Shown: positions 42,501 through 51,051, numbered from the stretch's first letter. The stretch is 64,000 nt of DNA from Chitinophagaceae bacterium (GCA_016719815.1 JADJYK010000009.1:62001-126000), one strand, 5' to 3'. A program made the numbers and translations. The notes: generated by a model from the sequence alone, not told the origin.

Positions 42501-43766
42501 AGTTTTGAGTTGAGAGACTCATTGCCTGTCCAAATGTGATATACGAACCTGCGGATCCTAAGTCAAGCGCATAATTTCCTTCTGCAGGTGTTGTTGCACA
42601 AGTTGAACCTGTATAGCCTGAGTTAACGGTACAGTTTTTTGCACGAACCCTGTAACAATATTCATTTAATGCTGTTGCGGTTACATCACTGTAAGAATTG
42701 GTATTTGCATTTACTGTTGCCAATAATGAATAGGTCCCGCCGATACCGGTTGTGGAGCGTTCAATTTCAAAATTTGTTTCATTGCCTGAATTGTCTGTCC
42801 AACCAAGTTAATCTGGAACGCAGAAGAAGCTGCGCGGTGAGACCAGATGGTGCAGTAATCGTCATGTCAAGTGCCGGTGCACCACATACCCATACCGGAG
42901 TGTTGATCAAAGTGCCTGCAGGGCTTCCAGCTATTGAATTGACTGCTGATGTGCCAGCACCCTCATTTAGACCCCATCTTCCTAAAAGGCCCGTTCCAGA
43001 ATTTACCTCTACATTCATACTTGCCTGTATTTCAACTTGTGTACGGGCATAGTTCCAGATACGTACTTCATCAAGAACCCCATTAAAATAACCTTGAATG
43101 GTAGTTCCGTTGGAACGTATGGATGATGCCATAGCAAAGGGAGAAATAACAGCAGCATTAGCAGTTCTTCCAACAGTTAATTCTGCTTCAAGATTCCCAT
43201 TAAGGAAAAGTTGCCACTTGGTCCCGTTATATGTTGCTGCTGCATGATACCATATGTTATTTACAATCGCTGTTACACCCGAAATCGGATGATTTAAACC
43301 GGGGCTTGCCGATGTCTGTGCTTCCTCAAAGTCAGCACACAATACATTTCCAGTGGTGTTGATGCCCAGAAAATAGTTAATATCTGCTGGCCCTGTCTCA
43401 GCCTCAGAGGTACCCTTTTGTAACAAGCGGAATTACTGCAGGCAAACCTCCGTTACCTGTTGATATAGTTGTTCCTGTTCCAGTTCTCAGAAACCAGGCC
43501 TCCACTGTAAATACAGGTGTATTAAGAATTGAATTAGATGGTGTTACTCCAGAAGTTACATACCGGTTTGTACCATTGAACTGCAGCCCGGTTTGGCTGT
43601 TAGCCGGTAATGATACCATTGCGGTCAATAGGAATACAAATGCCGGTAATTTCAACAATGTACAGAATGACTTTAATGAAGAACATGAGAAGTGCCTCCT
43701 TGCTATTGAGGAAATACTTGTATTGCACAAAGCCTTTTTTGTTGAAACAGCATACAGATTGTTCAT
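39558..43766 (-). CDS. T9SS-secreted LamG/DNRLRE/metallophosphoesterase protein (frameshifted)
   Basis: One gene of about 1400 codons, broken by at least six single-base shifts (43413-43415, about 42830 and 42803, about 40512, 40050-40055). Domains in order: signal peptide (PAFVFLLTAMVSLPANS), LamG domain 1 (LQFNGTNRYVTSG to LGRWGLNEGAG), a fibronectin III-like strand set (INLVWTDNSGNETNFEIER), LamG domain 2 (YALDLGSAGSYITFG to ARWGLNEGSG), a DNRLRE-type domain (SLLRFDLSSIPAGSTIQSATL), a calcineurin-like phosphoesterase (GLPDTQFY, QLGDCVQNGD, CVGNHDQG, SSHN, AGHVAGE), an FN3-like segment, and a type IX sorting domain (VEVFPNPVSG to TNEMTEVIKIIVQ). It would be a secreted or surface phosphoesterase with carbohydrate-binding modules. 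Confidence 0.82.
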
Positions 43767-44013
43767 AAATAAAATTATCGTGATTAATTGGGCGTGACAG
43801 AATAATAAATCTTTGGCTGTTCATAGGTGTTATTGGAACAGATTGATCAGAAGATAAATGGAAAATTAAGAGATGGTTATTCTGTAAGAGTTGGAGAATT
43901 GATGAAAATCGATATAAATGTAATATAAGTTCTTACAATTGCAAATGATTCAAAAAAGGTATAGAAGTTTTACGAAGGTAGACGTTGCAGGAAATATGAC
44001 AAAAAACGGGTAA

Positions 44014-44378
44014 TTATTTGTTTTGCAAGTATTTATAAATAATGAGATAACTAATAACTATTAATATAATCAGGATTAAGATGGATACATACAGCCATTG
44101 CTGATCCGGGATCTTCATTTTTTCCCGGCGTTTCTTTTTCTTTTCTGTTCTTTTTTTCAGGTCACGGTTCAGCATTTCCACCATGTATTGCACTTGCTCT
44201 TTGTCTTTAATAGCAAGTAATCCCTCCATCGCATCTTTTTCAAAGTCGCCCTGCATAAGTTGCTTTTCAACTTCATGCTTTTTTCTTCCGGGAGCACTCC
44301 CTGGAGATACTTCAGCAGTAACTCCTGATCCACATCAGTCGATAAATTGGATAATATGTCTTTATAATTTTCGCTCAC
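44014..44378 (-). CDS. Short membrane protein downstream of sigma factor (frameshifted)
   Basis: About 121 codons. An N-terminal LSTDVDQELLLKYLQGVLPEEKKHEVEKQLMQGDF resembles the start of anti-sigma/zinc-finger-like proteins. A very basic stretch (KKRTEKKKKRREK) and one C-terminal membrane helix (WLYVSILILIILIVISYLIIYKYL) follow. The frame shifts at the T6 run 44279-44284 (one base missing). It lies 11 bp after the sigma factor gene, so it may anchor or restrain that sigma factor; no cysteine zinc motif is present to prove it. Confidence 0.65.
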
Positions 44379-44389
44379 TTTAAAAATTG

Positions 44390-44980
44390 TTAATCGAATA
44401 TTCCTCTTTTTTTATCTTCAAGCTTTCTTTCAATCAGCTGTTTCAGGTTTCTTTTCCCATTTTTAATATAGCTTTTTACCTGTAGCATGTTGAAGCCTGT
44501 TTCTTCGCTCACTTGCTGGTAACTCTTTTTCTGAAGATAAAACAAAGTTACGCATTGCCGCTGCTCCGGATTCAGTTCTGCCAGTGCCTCTTTCATCAGT
44601 TCAATTGTATAATCTTTTTTTTCCAGTTCTTTTGTGTCGGCCTCATCTTCTGGTGTGACAAATAGACGTTCATTAATTTCGGTTGTGATTTTTCCATGCC
44701 TGTCCCTTAGCTTCATCAGGCAGTGATTTTTGGCTACCATATACAACCACGATTTGAAATATTCTACTTTATATTTCTGCAATTCCTGAATTACTTTTAA
44801 AAAGACCTGTTGCACACTGTCTTTAGCTTCATCCTCATCTTTCAAATACTTCATGCAAACACCAAGCAACAGCAATGTGTAACGTCGCAGCAGGATACCA
44901 AGCCATTCATTATCATGCCCGGAATAAAACTTGTTGAGCAGTTGCTGGTCGCTTATATCGTTGTATTTGTCAGAATTCAC
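44390..44980 (-). CDS. ECF-type RNA polymerase sigma factor
   Basis: 196 aa. Region 2 is YLKDEDEAKDSVQQVFLKVIQELQKYKVEYFKSWLYMVAKNHCLMKLRD, and region 4 is LNPEQRQCVTLFYLQKKSYQQVSEETGFNMLQVKSYIKNGKRNLKQLIE. It is a different subgroup from the sigma factor at 22843. The short membrane protein follows it at once, and the large T9SS protein comes next on the same strand, so it may control that group. Confidence 0.85.
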   Translation of the reverse strand: MNSDKYNDISDQQLLNKFYSGHDNEWLGILLRRYTLLLLGVCMKYLKDEDEAKDSVQQVFLKVIQELQKYKVEYFKSWLYMVAKNHCLMKLRDRHGKITTEINERLFVTPEDEADTKELEKKDYTIELMKEALAELNPEQRQCVTLFYLQKKSYQQVSEETGFNMLQVKSYIKNGKRNLKQLIERKLEDKKRGIFD

Positions 44981-45079
44981 AATAAGTTAATCTGCTGATT
45001 GTAGATATATGATGCTAGAGTTTGAAATTTCAACAAATTTCCGGCTTATTTTAATAATAACTTTACAAAAATCAGGAAA

Positions 45080-45847
45080 ATGGAGTATGCAATTGTAGCT
45101 GTACCGGCCGCACCGGTGCGAAGAAAAGCGGGTCATTCAAAAGAGATGGTTAACCAGCTACTATTTGGGGAGAAAGTGAAAGTACTGAAAACTCATGGCA
45201 AATTGTGGGCAAAAATTCGCAGCCTGCATGATGGCTACGAAGGTTGGATGACAGTTTCACAACTGGAAGAAGTAGCAGAAAAGACAGCCAGGCTGCCGGA
45301 TACATTTATTACTACCGAGTTATTAGCTGCTATTGACTTTGGCGAAAACAGGATGCATATACCTGTAGGCTCTTCATTACCTGCTTTCAGGTCAGGAAAC
45401 GGAACCTTGGGAAAATTACAATATAAGTTTGAAGGCCAGTTTTTTGAAGCGGATAAACAATTGGCAGATGAGGAATTGCTGAAACAATTAATAAAGCCAT
45501 GGATGAATGCTCCTTATCTGTGGGGAGGCCGAACCCTATTGGGTGTGGACTGCAGCGGATTGGTACAGGTTATTTACAAACTTATGGGGATTAATCTGCC
45601 CCGTGATGCGTGGCAACAGGCACAGGGTGGTAAGGCGGTAAAAAAATTTAGCGAATTACAGCCTGGAGATCTTGTGTTTTTTGATAATAAAGAAGACATC
45701 GTACATGTAGGAATATACCTTGGCGAAGACAAAATTGTGCATGCGGCAGGTAAGGTTCGTGTAGATGATATTAATAAGAAAGGGGTAGTAAATGCAGATG
45801 TAAAACTGAGCGGTAACCGGCTAAGGGCTATCAGAAGATATTGGTAG
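45080..45847 (+). CDS. NlpC/P60 cell-wall peptidase with SH3 domain
   Basis: 255-aa C40-family endopeptidase. The N-terminal bacterial SH3-like region (residues 1-60, with VKVLKTHGKLWAKIRSLHDGYEGW) is followed by the catalytic domain: WGGRTLLGVDCSGLVQVIYK (Cys), DIVHVGIYLGEDKIVHAAG (His). It would cleave peptidoglycan stem peptides. No signal peptide is evident, so export or a cytoplasmic recycling role is open. The 3' end overlaps the convergent gene at 45821 by 27 bp. Confidence 0.88.
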   Translation: MEYAIVAVPAAPVRRKAGHSKEMVNQLLFGEKVKVLKTHGKLWAKIRSLHDGYEGWMTVSQLEEVAEKTARLPDTFITTELLAAIDFGENRMHIPVGSSLPAFRSGNGTLGKLQYKFEGQFFEADKQLADEELLKQLIKPWMNAPYLWGGRTLLGVDCSGLVQVIYKLMGINLPRDAWQQAQGGKAVKKFSELQPGDLVFFDNKEDIVHVGIYLGEDKIVHAAGKVRVDDINKKGVVNADVKLSGNRLRAIRRYW

Positions 45848-46447
45848 ATATGCCATGTTTTCCACAACAATAAACCGGACGGTTACGACAAAAACATTAT
45901 CGGTTTTATCTTTATTTGATGACCATGCAACGGTAACAGGAGGGAAGGAAAGAGAATTAAGCCAGAAATCGCATATTTCACCATAAGCCTGGTTGGTATT
46001 TTCAAATTTTTTTGGTTTTATGTCAGGAAAGTCATTTTTGTATTTGCGGCAAAATCGCCTGTACTCATCCTGTATAATTTTTTCCCCGTCAATTCCCTTG
46101 GGAGGATAACCCGCAAGTTGATAAAGGAGTATACTTCTCGATATCCCGGTGCTGTCATCAGGCTGAAGTCTTTCAGCCAGAATTACTTTTGTTTTTTCTG
46201 CCTTAAATGAAAAGGGGGAATGCGATTTGTAGATACCTTCAAAAAAATACAGAGTGCTGTCGGTGATTTTTGAAATATTTTTCTCTTTAAGGGCAGGGTC
46301 TTCTGTCATATGTTTAATAAAAAAAGAAAAACTGCTTTGGAAAGGGTCATATCGAAAATATTTATTAGTGATATCCTGAACCTTTTGTGCAGATAGAATA
46401 GTATTACTGCCGAGGAAAAATAATATTATAAATAATTGCTTCATCAC
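45821..46447 (-). CDS. Secreted hypothetical protein
   Basis: 208 aa with signal peptide (KQLFIILFFLGSNTILSA). The mature protein starts QKVQDITNKYFRYDPFQSSFSFFIKHM and holds alternating helices and strands, with conserved-looking WLNSLSFPPVTVAW near the C-terminus. No known domain is recognised. The last 9 codons overlap the convergent peptidase gene, so the true C-terminus may be shorter if a base is wrong there. Confidence 0.6.
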   Translation of the reverse strand: MMKQLFIILFFLGSNTILSAQKVQDITNKYFRYDPFQSSFSFFIKHMTEDPALKEKNISKITDSTLYFFEGIYKSHSPFSFKAEKTKVILAERLQPDDSTGISRSILLYQLAGYPPKGIDGEKIIQDEYRRFCRKYKNDFPDIKPKKFENTNQAYGEICDFWLNSLSFPPVTVAWSSNKDKTDNVFVVTVRFIVVENMAYLPISSDSP

Positions 46448-46486
46448 TTTGTAAACTGAAATTATATAGATAATTCCGAACTAAAA

Positions 46487-46921
46487 CTAAAGGCTTCTTA
46501 AAAATTTCATAAACACCTTATCCCAGCCCATCATCTTTATTGCAGTATAAAAAAGGATTACTCCGAAAATTTTCTTCAGCATATTCTGGTCAATGCTCAG
46601 TGCAAGCTTGCTGCCAAAATATCCGCCAACTACAAATGTGATGGCAAGCAGGCCAACTACTCTTAAGTCAATGGGGGTGCCAATTTTCTGGCATTGATGA
46701 TAGTAGTAAAGTGAAGCTACAATTACTACTGGAAGTGTTATTACAGCCAGTGATGTACCTTGTGCCTGGTGTTGAGTATAATGAAGAAAAAATACCAGGG
46801 CAGGAACCATTACAATTCCGCCGCCAACACCTACCAGGCCACTGAGTATGCCTGCTGATAATCCTATCAGCAGGACGGTGATAATAATTTGTGTGGTCAT
46901 GATATTTTTTTGCTCTTGCAT
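46487..46921 (-). CDS. TauE/SafE-type membrane permease, half-length
   Basis: 144 aa with four predicted membrane helices; the first contains GLSAGILSGLVGVGGGIVMVPALVF, the signature of sulfite exporter TauE/SafE. Usual family members have two such halves (about 250 aa), so this is a one-half version that may dimerise. The start ATG overlaps the ppa stop in TAATG, so translation is likely coupled. Substrate unknown; the family moves sulfur-containing or other small anions. Confidence 0.8.
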   Translation of the reverse strand: MQEQKNIMTTQIIITVLLIGLSAGILSGLVGVGGGIVMVPALVFFLHYTQHQAQGTSLAVITLPVVIVASLYYYHQCQKIGTPIDLRVVGLLAITFVVGGYFGSKLALSIDQNMLKKIFGVILFYTAIKMMGWDKVFMKFLRSL

Positions 46922-47472
46922 TAATGTCCGAATGTAGTTGTGTAATGTTCAATGGCTTCGTTGATGATACGGAACGCAATGGTTTTATCCTGGAAGTTAT
47001 CAATTACCACTTTTTTATTCTCTAGCACCTTGTATTGCTCGAAAAAGTTTTTCATCTCCAGCAGAAAATGCTGGGGCATTTCTTCAATACAGGTAATGTG
47101 GTTAACAGAAGGGTCATGAGTGGCCACCGCAATAATTTTATCATCTTCCTGCCCATGATCAATCATCTGCATATTTCCAATAACATTTGCTTCCACCAGG
47201 CATAAGGACCGGATAGACTGTGAGCAGATAACCAATATATCAAGCGGGTCGTTATCAAGCCCTAGTGTTTGAGGAATGAATCCGTAGTTAATCGGATATT
47301 GGAATGATGAATAGATGACCCTGTCCAGTTTTAATAACCCTGTAGCTTTATCCACTTCGTACTTTGAACGGGACCCCTGCGGAATTTCGATAATTGCATT
47401 AACTGTAGCGGGGGCATTATCTCCGTGGTGTACACCATGCCAGGGATGTTGTATTGAATGCTGTGCTTTCAT
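46921..47472 (-). CDS. ppa: Inorganic pyrophosphatase
   Basis: 183-aa family I soluble pyrophosphatase. The start is the ATG at 47470-47472 (MKAQHSIQHPWHGV); the longer frame reads into crcB. The signature GLDNDPLDILV gives three metal-binding Asp residues, with IEIPQGSRSKYEVDK upstream and a YSSFQYPINYGFIP core. It hydrolyses PPi and is inhibited by fluoride in this family. It sits 11 bp after crcB, a fluoride channel, and is coupled to the tauE-like gene. Confidence 0.93.
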   Translation of the reverse strand: MKAQHSIQHPWHGVHHGDNAPATVNAIIEIPQGSRSKYEVDKATGLLKLDRVIYSSFQYPINYGFIPQTLGLDNDPLDILVICSQSIRSLCLVEANVIGNMQMIDHGQEDDKIIAVATHDPSVNHITCIEEMPQHFLLEMKNFFEQYKVLENKKVVIDNFQDKTIAFRIINEAIEHYTTTFGH

Positions 47473-47483
47473 TTTTCTTAATT

Positions 47484-47858
47484 TTATCGTATTAATTTCA
47501 TTCCGGAATATGTTGCCAGCAGCCCTAGTATTATACTGCCGGCAGCATATAAAAAAAACAATCCCAGTCGCTGCTCCCTTATAAGTCCTATACCTTCCAG
47601 CGTAAATGCAGAAAATGTGGTAAAGCCGCCGCATAGACCAGTCATCAGCAACAGCTTCCAGTTTTCATTTGTGTCAAAAGATTTGAAACTGATGGCCCAG
47701 AACAGGCCAATCAGAAAACAACCGGTTACATTTACTGCAAAAGTACCCCAGGGAAAGTGATGGGGATAGATGTTGTGAAGCCATCGCTGCAAAAGGTACC
47801 TTCCAATACTGCCTGCTCCGCCTCCCAGACCCACAAGCAGAATATTTTTCAAAATCAT
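47484..47858 (-). CDS. crcB: Fluoride-specific ion channel CrcB/Fluc
   Basis: 124-aa small membrane protein with four helices. GGGAGSIGRYLLQRWL at the N-terminus, NVTGCFLIGLFW, and GGFTTFSAFTLEG with its conserved Phe box and Na+ site are diagnostic. It works as an antiparallel dimer exporting fluoride. The ATG overlaps the end of the upstream lipoprotein gene by 4 bp (ATGA). No fluoride riboswitch is seen upstream. Confidence 0.93.
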   Translation of the reverse strand: MILKNILLVGLGGGAGSIGRYLLQRWLHNIYPHHFPWGTFAVNVTGCFLIGLFWAISFKSFDTNENWKLLLMTGLCGGFTTFSAFTLEGIGLIREQRLGLFFLYAAGSIILGLLATYSGMKLIR

Positions 47859-48319
47859 TTGAGTGTATCTTTAGTTACTGTTTGTGGAAGTGTGGTATCT
47901 GAGTCGTGCAGGAAAAGATATTTTAAATCTATCAGCCAGTTATCGCCTGACTTAATTACCCGCAATGTATCATGATCGTTCTTAAAGGAATTGGAATAAA
48001 TGATTACTGAAACGGAATCATTTACTGGGATAGTTTTATGAAACTGGATACTGGAATTCAGATAGCCGGTTCTTGTTTCCGTGTCATATTTCTGATAAGA
48101 ACGTTCGGCAAGGTTCATGAAGTAGTTATTGAGAGAATCATTCAGCATATATCGCTTTGCTTCTGTATACTTCCCATCGAGGGCTGCACGAATAAAATTC
48201 CGTGCCGCATCCATATTATTATCGGAAACGGCGACGGCTTTTTTGTTTTTTCCGCCACAGGCGAAAAGAAAAGTGATGTAAATAAGTGTTAAACAGAAAA
48301 AATATAGTTTGATTTTCAT
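47855..48319 (-). CDS. DUF4878-like lipoprotein
   Basis: 154 aa from the ATG at 48319, which places a lipoprotein signal (LTLIYITFLFAC) at the N-terminus. An NTF2-like/DUF4878 pattern follows: AARNFIRAALDGKYTEAKRYM, then beta strands ending DTLRVIKSGDNWLIDLKYLF. First gene of the crcB-ppa-tauE operon. Function unknown. It has a relative one gene upstream (48420-49040). Confidence 0.75.
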   Translation of the reverse strand: MKIKLYFFCLTLIYITFLFACGGKNKKAVAVSDNNMDAARNFIRAALDGKYTEAKRYMLNDSLNNYFMNLAERSYQKYDTETRTGYLNSSIQFHKTIPVNDSVSVIIYSNSFKNDHDTLRVIKSGDNWLIDLKYLFLHDSDTTLPQTVTKDTLK

Positions 48320-48368
48320 GCCTGCAAAGTACAAAAACTTTTAGCTATGCTATACGGCAAGTATAAAT

Positions 48369-48403
48369 AAAAAAAGCACCTCCGGGATGAAAGTGCTTTT
48401 TTT
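48369..48403 (-). terminator. Rho-independent terminator
   Basis: AAAAAAAGCAC pairs with GTGCTTTTTTT. It lies after the DUF4878 lipoprotein gene at 48420 and just before the crcB operon, separating the two transcripts. Confidence 0.7.
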
Positions 48404-48419
48404 ATATGGGGAGAATAAA

Positions 48420-49040
48420 TTACTTATTCATTTCCTCAAGGCTTTTCATCGTCTCTTTCAGTTTTTCCATATCCTCTGGCTTAATTTGATCCAGGGCCTC
48501 TTTAGCTTTCTGAAGACTCTTTTGAAGACTGTCACCATTTAATATATCGTTCAGGCCGGTGGTATCGGTTCCGTTTTCTTCGTTATTGAAAATATCGTTG
48601 CCTTCTTCTGAAGCTTTGTCTTTACCCATTTTCATTAGTGTGCTCATGCTGAAATCAACTTTCCATGCACCATCTTCTTTTTTCAGCGGGAACTCAATAG
48701 TTTCCTTTTCTTTTTTATTAGTGATAGGAACTACTGCTGCATCGCCGGTAATTTTTGCATCGCCAAATTCCACATCTTTAAATCCTTCCATCGGGTCTTC
48801 TTCTGGTTTATCAGTTTTCATTTTTTCGGCCATATCCATACCTTTCTTCATCATATCAAGAGCGGCTTTACTGTCTTTGGTTGCTAATTTGGCTGCGCCG
48901 TCAAGATCTTTTTTGGCCATCTTTTCAAAGAAAGCAACCACAACAGCTTTTGGATCATTAGCAGGGCCTTTACCCTTACAACCAGCAACGATAACAGCAA
49001 ATGCACTGCCAAGTACCAGGAAATTGAGTATCTTTTTCAT
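48420..49040 (-). CDS. DUF4878 lipoprotein
   Basis: 206 aa. Lipoprotein signal LVLGSAFAVIVAGC, then an NTF2-like DUF4878 domain (DPKAVVVAFFEKMAKKDLDGAAKLATKDSKAALDMM ... EFPLKKEDGAWKVDFSM), and a charged helical tail (LKETMKSLEEMNK) likely to form a coiled coil. Membrane-anchored in the periplasm; role unknown. Confidence 0.8.
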   Translation of the reverse strand: MKKILNFLVLGSAFAVIVAGCKGKGPANDPKAVVVAFFEKMAKKDLDGAAKLATKDSKAALDMMKKGMDMAEKMKTDKPEEDPMEGFKDVEFGDAKITGDAAVVPITNKKEKETIEFPLKKEDGAWKVDFSMSTLMKMGKDKASEEGNDIFNNEENGTDTTGLNDILNGDSLQKSLQKAKEALDQIKPEDMEKLKETMKSLEEMNK

Positions 49041-49110
49041 TAGTTAGTTTTTTGGTTAATTAATTTTTTCAAAAGTGATTTAATGTGGCAAAAGTAGTAC
49101 TTCCATTAAT

Positions 49111-49758
49111 TTAATAAAGAAAAACTTCCTTTTTTATCAGCTTACTTTCGGGGTTGAGGTAAAGATCATCAGTGGTTACCCCATACGGCATTGTATCGGT
49201 TCTTACATACGATGAAAATTTGCCATCCACCGCCTGGTTTAGCGATTTGAACACAAACTCTGAGCAATACATGGCATTATCACTTTGGAAATTGAAAAAA
49301 ATATCGAATTTAAGCCCGGTACGGTGATAGCCATGTACCACATCTGCAAGTTTTAGCAGCTCATTGGCAGTTAATCCATACCGGTAAATACCTATTGAGT
49401 TGTTTTCGTTAGGATTGGCAAATTCTTCAATCGATTGCCTCATCAGTTTTTGGGATGGATTATAAGTGCCTCCAAGTGCATGATAAACAAAGGGGCTGTC
49501 GTTTTCTATAAAAACAAGGCCACAATGCGAAAAAGAAGTATCCTTCCTGTTGAAACTGCGGGCCGTTCTGCTCACTTCGTCGTTGCCGTTTCTGAATATA
49601 AGATCACCTGTTTGTACAACTTTTTTTATGTTGTTAATACTTGAAGCGTTAATTGCAATATTATCTTTCTTGTTTGGCGTATACGTACTTTGCTGTTTCT
49701 GCCGGCAGGAAGCGAAAAAGAAAAGCAGGAAAAAAAGGATTACAGTGCTCCGTTTCAT
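49111..49758 (-). CDS. YiiX/YebB-like papain-fold hydrolase lipoprotein
   Basis: 215 aa from the ATG at 49758, which gives a lipoprotein signal (ILFFLLFFFASC). Circularly permuted NlpC/P60-type core: VQTGDLIFRNGNDEVSR, a His in FSHCGLVFI, and Cys in YCSEFVFKSL. This is the YiiX/DUF830 arrangement in which His precedes Cys. It may act on cell-wall peptides or lipids. It follows phoH on the same strand. Confidence 0.78.
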   Translation of the reverse strand: MKRSTVILFFLLFFFASCRQKQQSTYTPNKKDNIAINASSINNIKKVVQTGDLIFRNGNDEVSRTARSFNRKDTSFSHCGLVFIENDSPFVYHALGGTYNPSQKLMRQSIEEFANPNENNSIGIYRYGLTANELLKLADVVHGYHRTGLKFDIFFNFQSDNAMYCSEFVFKSLNQAVDGKFSSYVRTDTMPYGVTTDDLYLNPESKLIKKEVFLY

Positions 49759-49786
49759 TCCTGCAAAATAATAAATATTGAGACAG

Positions 49787-50806
49787 CTATTCCTCTGCTT
49801 TATCTTTCTTTGTAAGTGCCGGTGCTTTGTGCTGGTAATTTTCTGGGTTTTCTCTCTCATGTTCCTTGTTATAAGCCCTGAGGATATGTTTTACCAGGCG
49901 GTGGCGCACAACGTCTTCTTCATCCAGTTCAATGTGTGCAATGCCATCAATGTTTCCCAATATCCTTACAGCCGTTAAAAGACCGCTCCGCTGATGGCGG
50001 GGAAGGTCAACCTGTGTAAGGTCGCCTGTAATGATAGCCTTTGCATTGGCTCCTATGCGGGTCAGGAACATTTTCAATTGCAGGTCGGTAGAGTTCTGAG
50101 CTTCATCCAGAATAATAAATGCATTGTCTAAAGTGCGGCCACGCATATAAGCGAGGGGGGCAATTTCGATGGTCCGGGTGGTCATATAATATCCCAGTTT
50201 ATCAGCCGGGATCATATCGTCAAGCGCATCGTATAAGGGACGCAGATAAGGATCAATTTTTTCTTTCAGGTCTCCAGGTAAAAAACCAAGACTTTCACCG
50301 GCTTCAACAGCAGGCCTTGTCAGGATTATTTTCTTAACCTGTTTGTTTTTTAAAGCCCTTACAGCCAGGGCAACGGCTGTATAGGTTTTTCCGGTTCCTG
50401 CCGGACCAATGGCGAATACGATGTCATTTTTTTCTGCCATCTGCACCAGTTTTTTTTGATTGGCAGTTCGTGCCCTGACTGATTTCCCGTTGGGTCCAAA
50501 TACTAATACTTCATTTGGATTTTTTTCCTGGAAATGGTCAATTGCTTCAGCGTCGTCGCCGCCGAGTATTTGCTCGAAATAGTTCTGGCTCATATGCCCG
50601 TTTCTTTCAAGGTATGAAACGATAAGTGAGATCTTTTCTCTTGCCGATTCGATTTGTTCTGGCGCACCACTTAGCTTTAATTGGGTGCCACGAGATAGAA
50701 TCTTAAGCAGGGGAAATTTCTTTTTGAGAATGTCCAGTTTACCGTTGTTAACACCGAAAAATTCAATAGGGTTAACGGTTTCAAGGTTGATGATTGTGTC
50801 TGTCAA
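49787..50806 (-). CDS. PhoH family ATPase
   Basis: 339 aa. N-terminal KH-like segment (residues 20-75), Walker A GPAGTGKTYTAVALAVR around residue 137, Walker B TLDNAFIILDEAQNST, sensor AIITGDLTQVDLPRHQRSGL. PhoH-like proteins are predicted RNA-associated ATPases; in some species they are linked to phosphate starvation or RNA turnover. Normal length and frame. Single gene with the YiiX-like gene downstream. Confidence 0.9.
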   Translation of the reverse strand: MTDTIINLETVNPIEFFGVNNGKLDILKKKFPLLKILSRGTQLKLSGAPEQIESAREKISLIVSYLERNGHMSQNYFEQILGGDDAEAIDHFQEKNPNEVLVFGPNGKSVRARTANQKKLVQMAEKNDIVFAIGPAGTGKTYTAVALAVRALKNKQVKKIILTRPAVEAGESLGFLPGDLKEKIDPYLRPLYDALDDMIPADKLGYYMTTRTIEIAPLAYMRGRTLDNAFIILDEAQNSTDLQLKMFLTRIGANAKAIITGDLTQVDLPRHQRSGLLTAVRILGNIDGIAHIELDEEDVVRHRLVKHILRAYNKEHERENPENYQHKAPALTKKDKAEE

Positions 50807-50907
50807 TGCTCTTCATATTTAAGGTGGTTCTTGCTTGCTTGCATGGTGGGCAAAGGCGAACCATGTTTTACAAAGCCGGTGAAGGGCCGTACCGGATTAT
50901 TAATTGT

Positions 50908-50946
50908 CTTCTGCCTGTTTGCAGAAGCGGACCGCCTCCCGGCGGT
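50908..50946. repeat. Twin hairpins in intergenic region
   Basis: CTTCTGC...GCAGAAG (50908-50927) and ACCGCC...GGCGGT (50931-50946) lie side by side between phoH's start and the end of the TonB receptor gene. The plus strand ends in TTTTCCC; neither neighbour is transcribed toward it on that strand, so it may be a repeat rather than a terminator. Confidence 0.5.
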
Positions 50947-51051
50947 TTTCCCTTCGTTATCAATATTACTTATGAATATTTTCTCAATGCGGATATAATT
51001 ATTCACAGATGTGGATAGCAATTTTCCGGAGTAATTATTATACCTAACGAA

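Noticed and set aside
47859..48450. Fluoride riboswitch upstream of crcB
   Set aside because: crcB overlaps the preceding gene, and the region before that gene holds only a plain terminator hairpin. I found none of the conserved riboswitch core segments.
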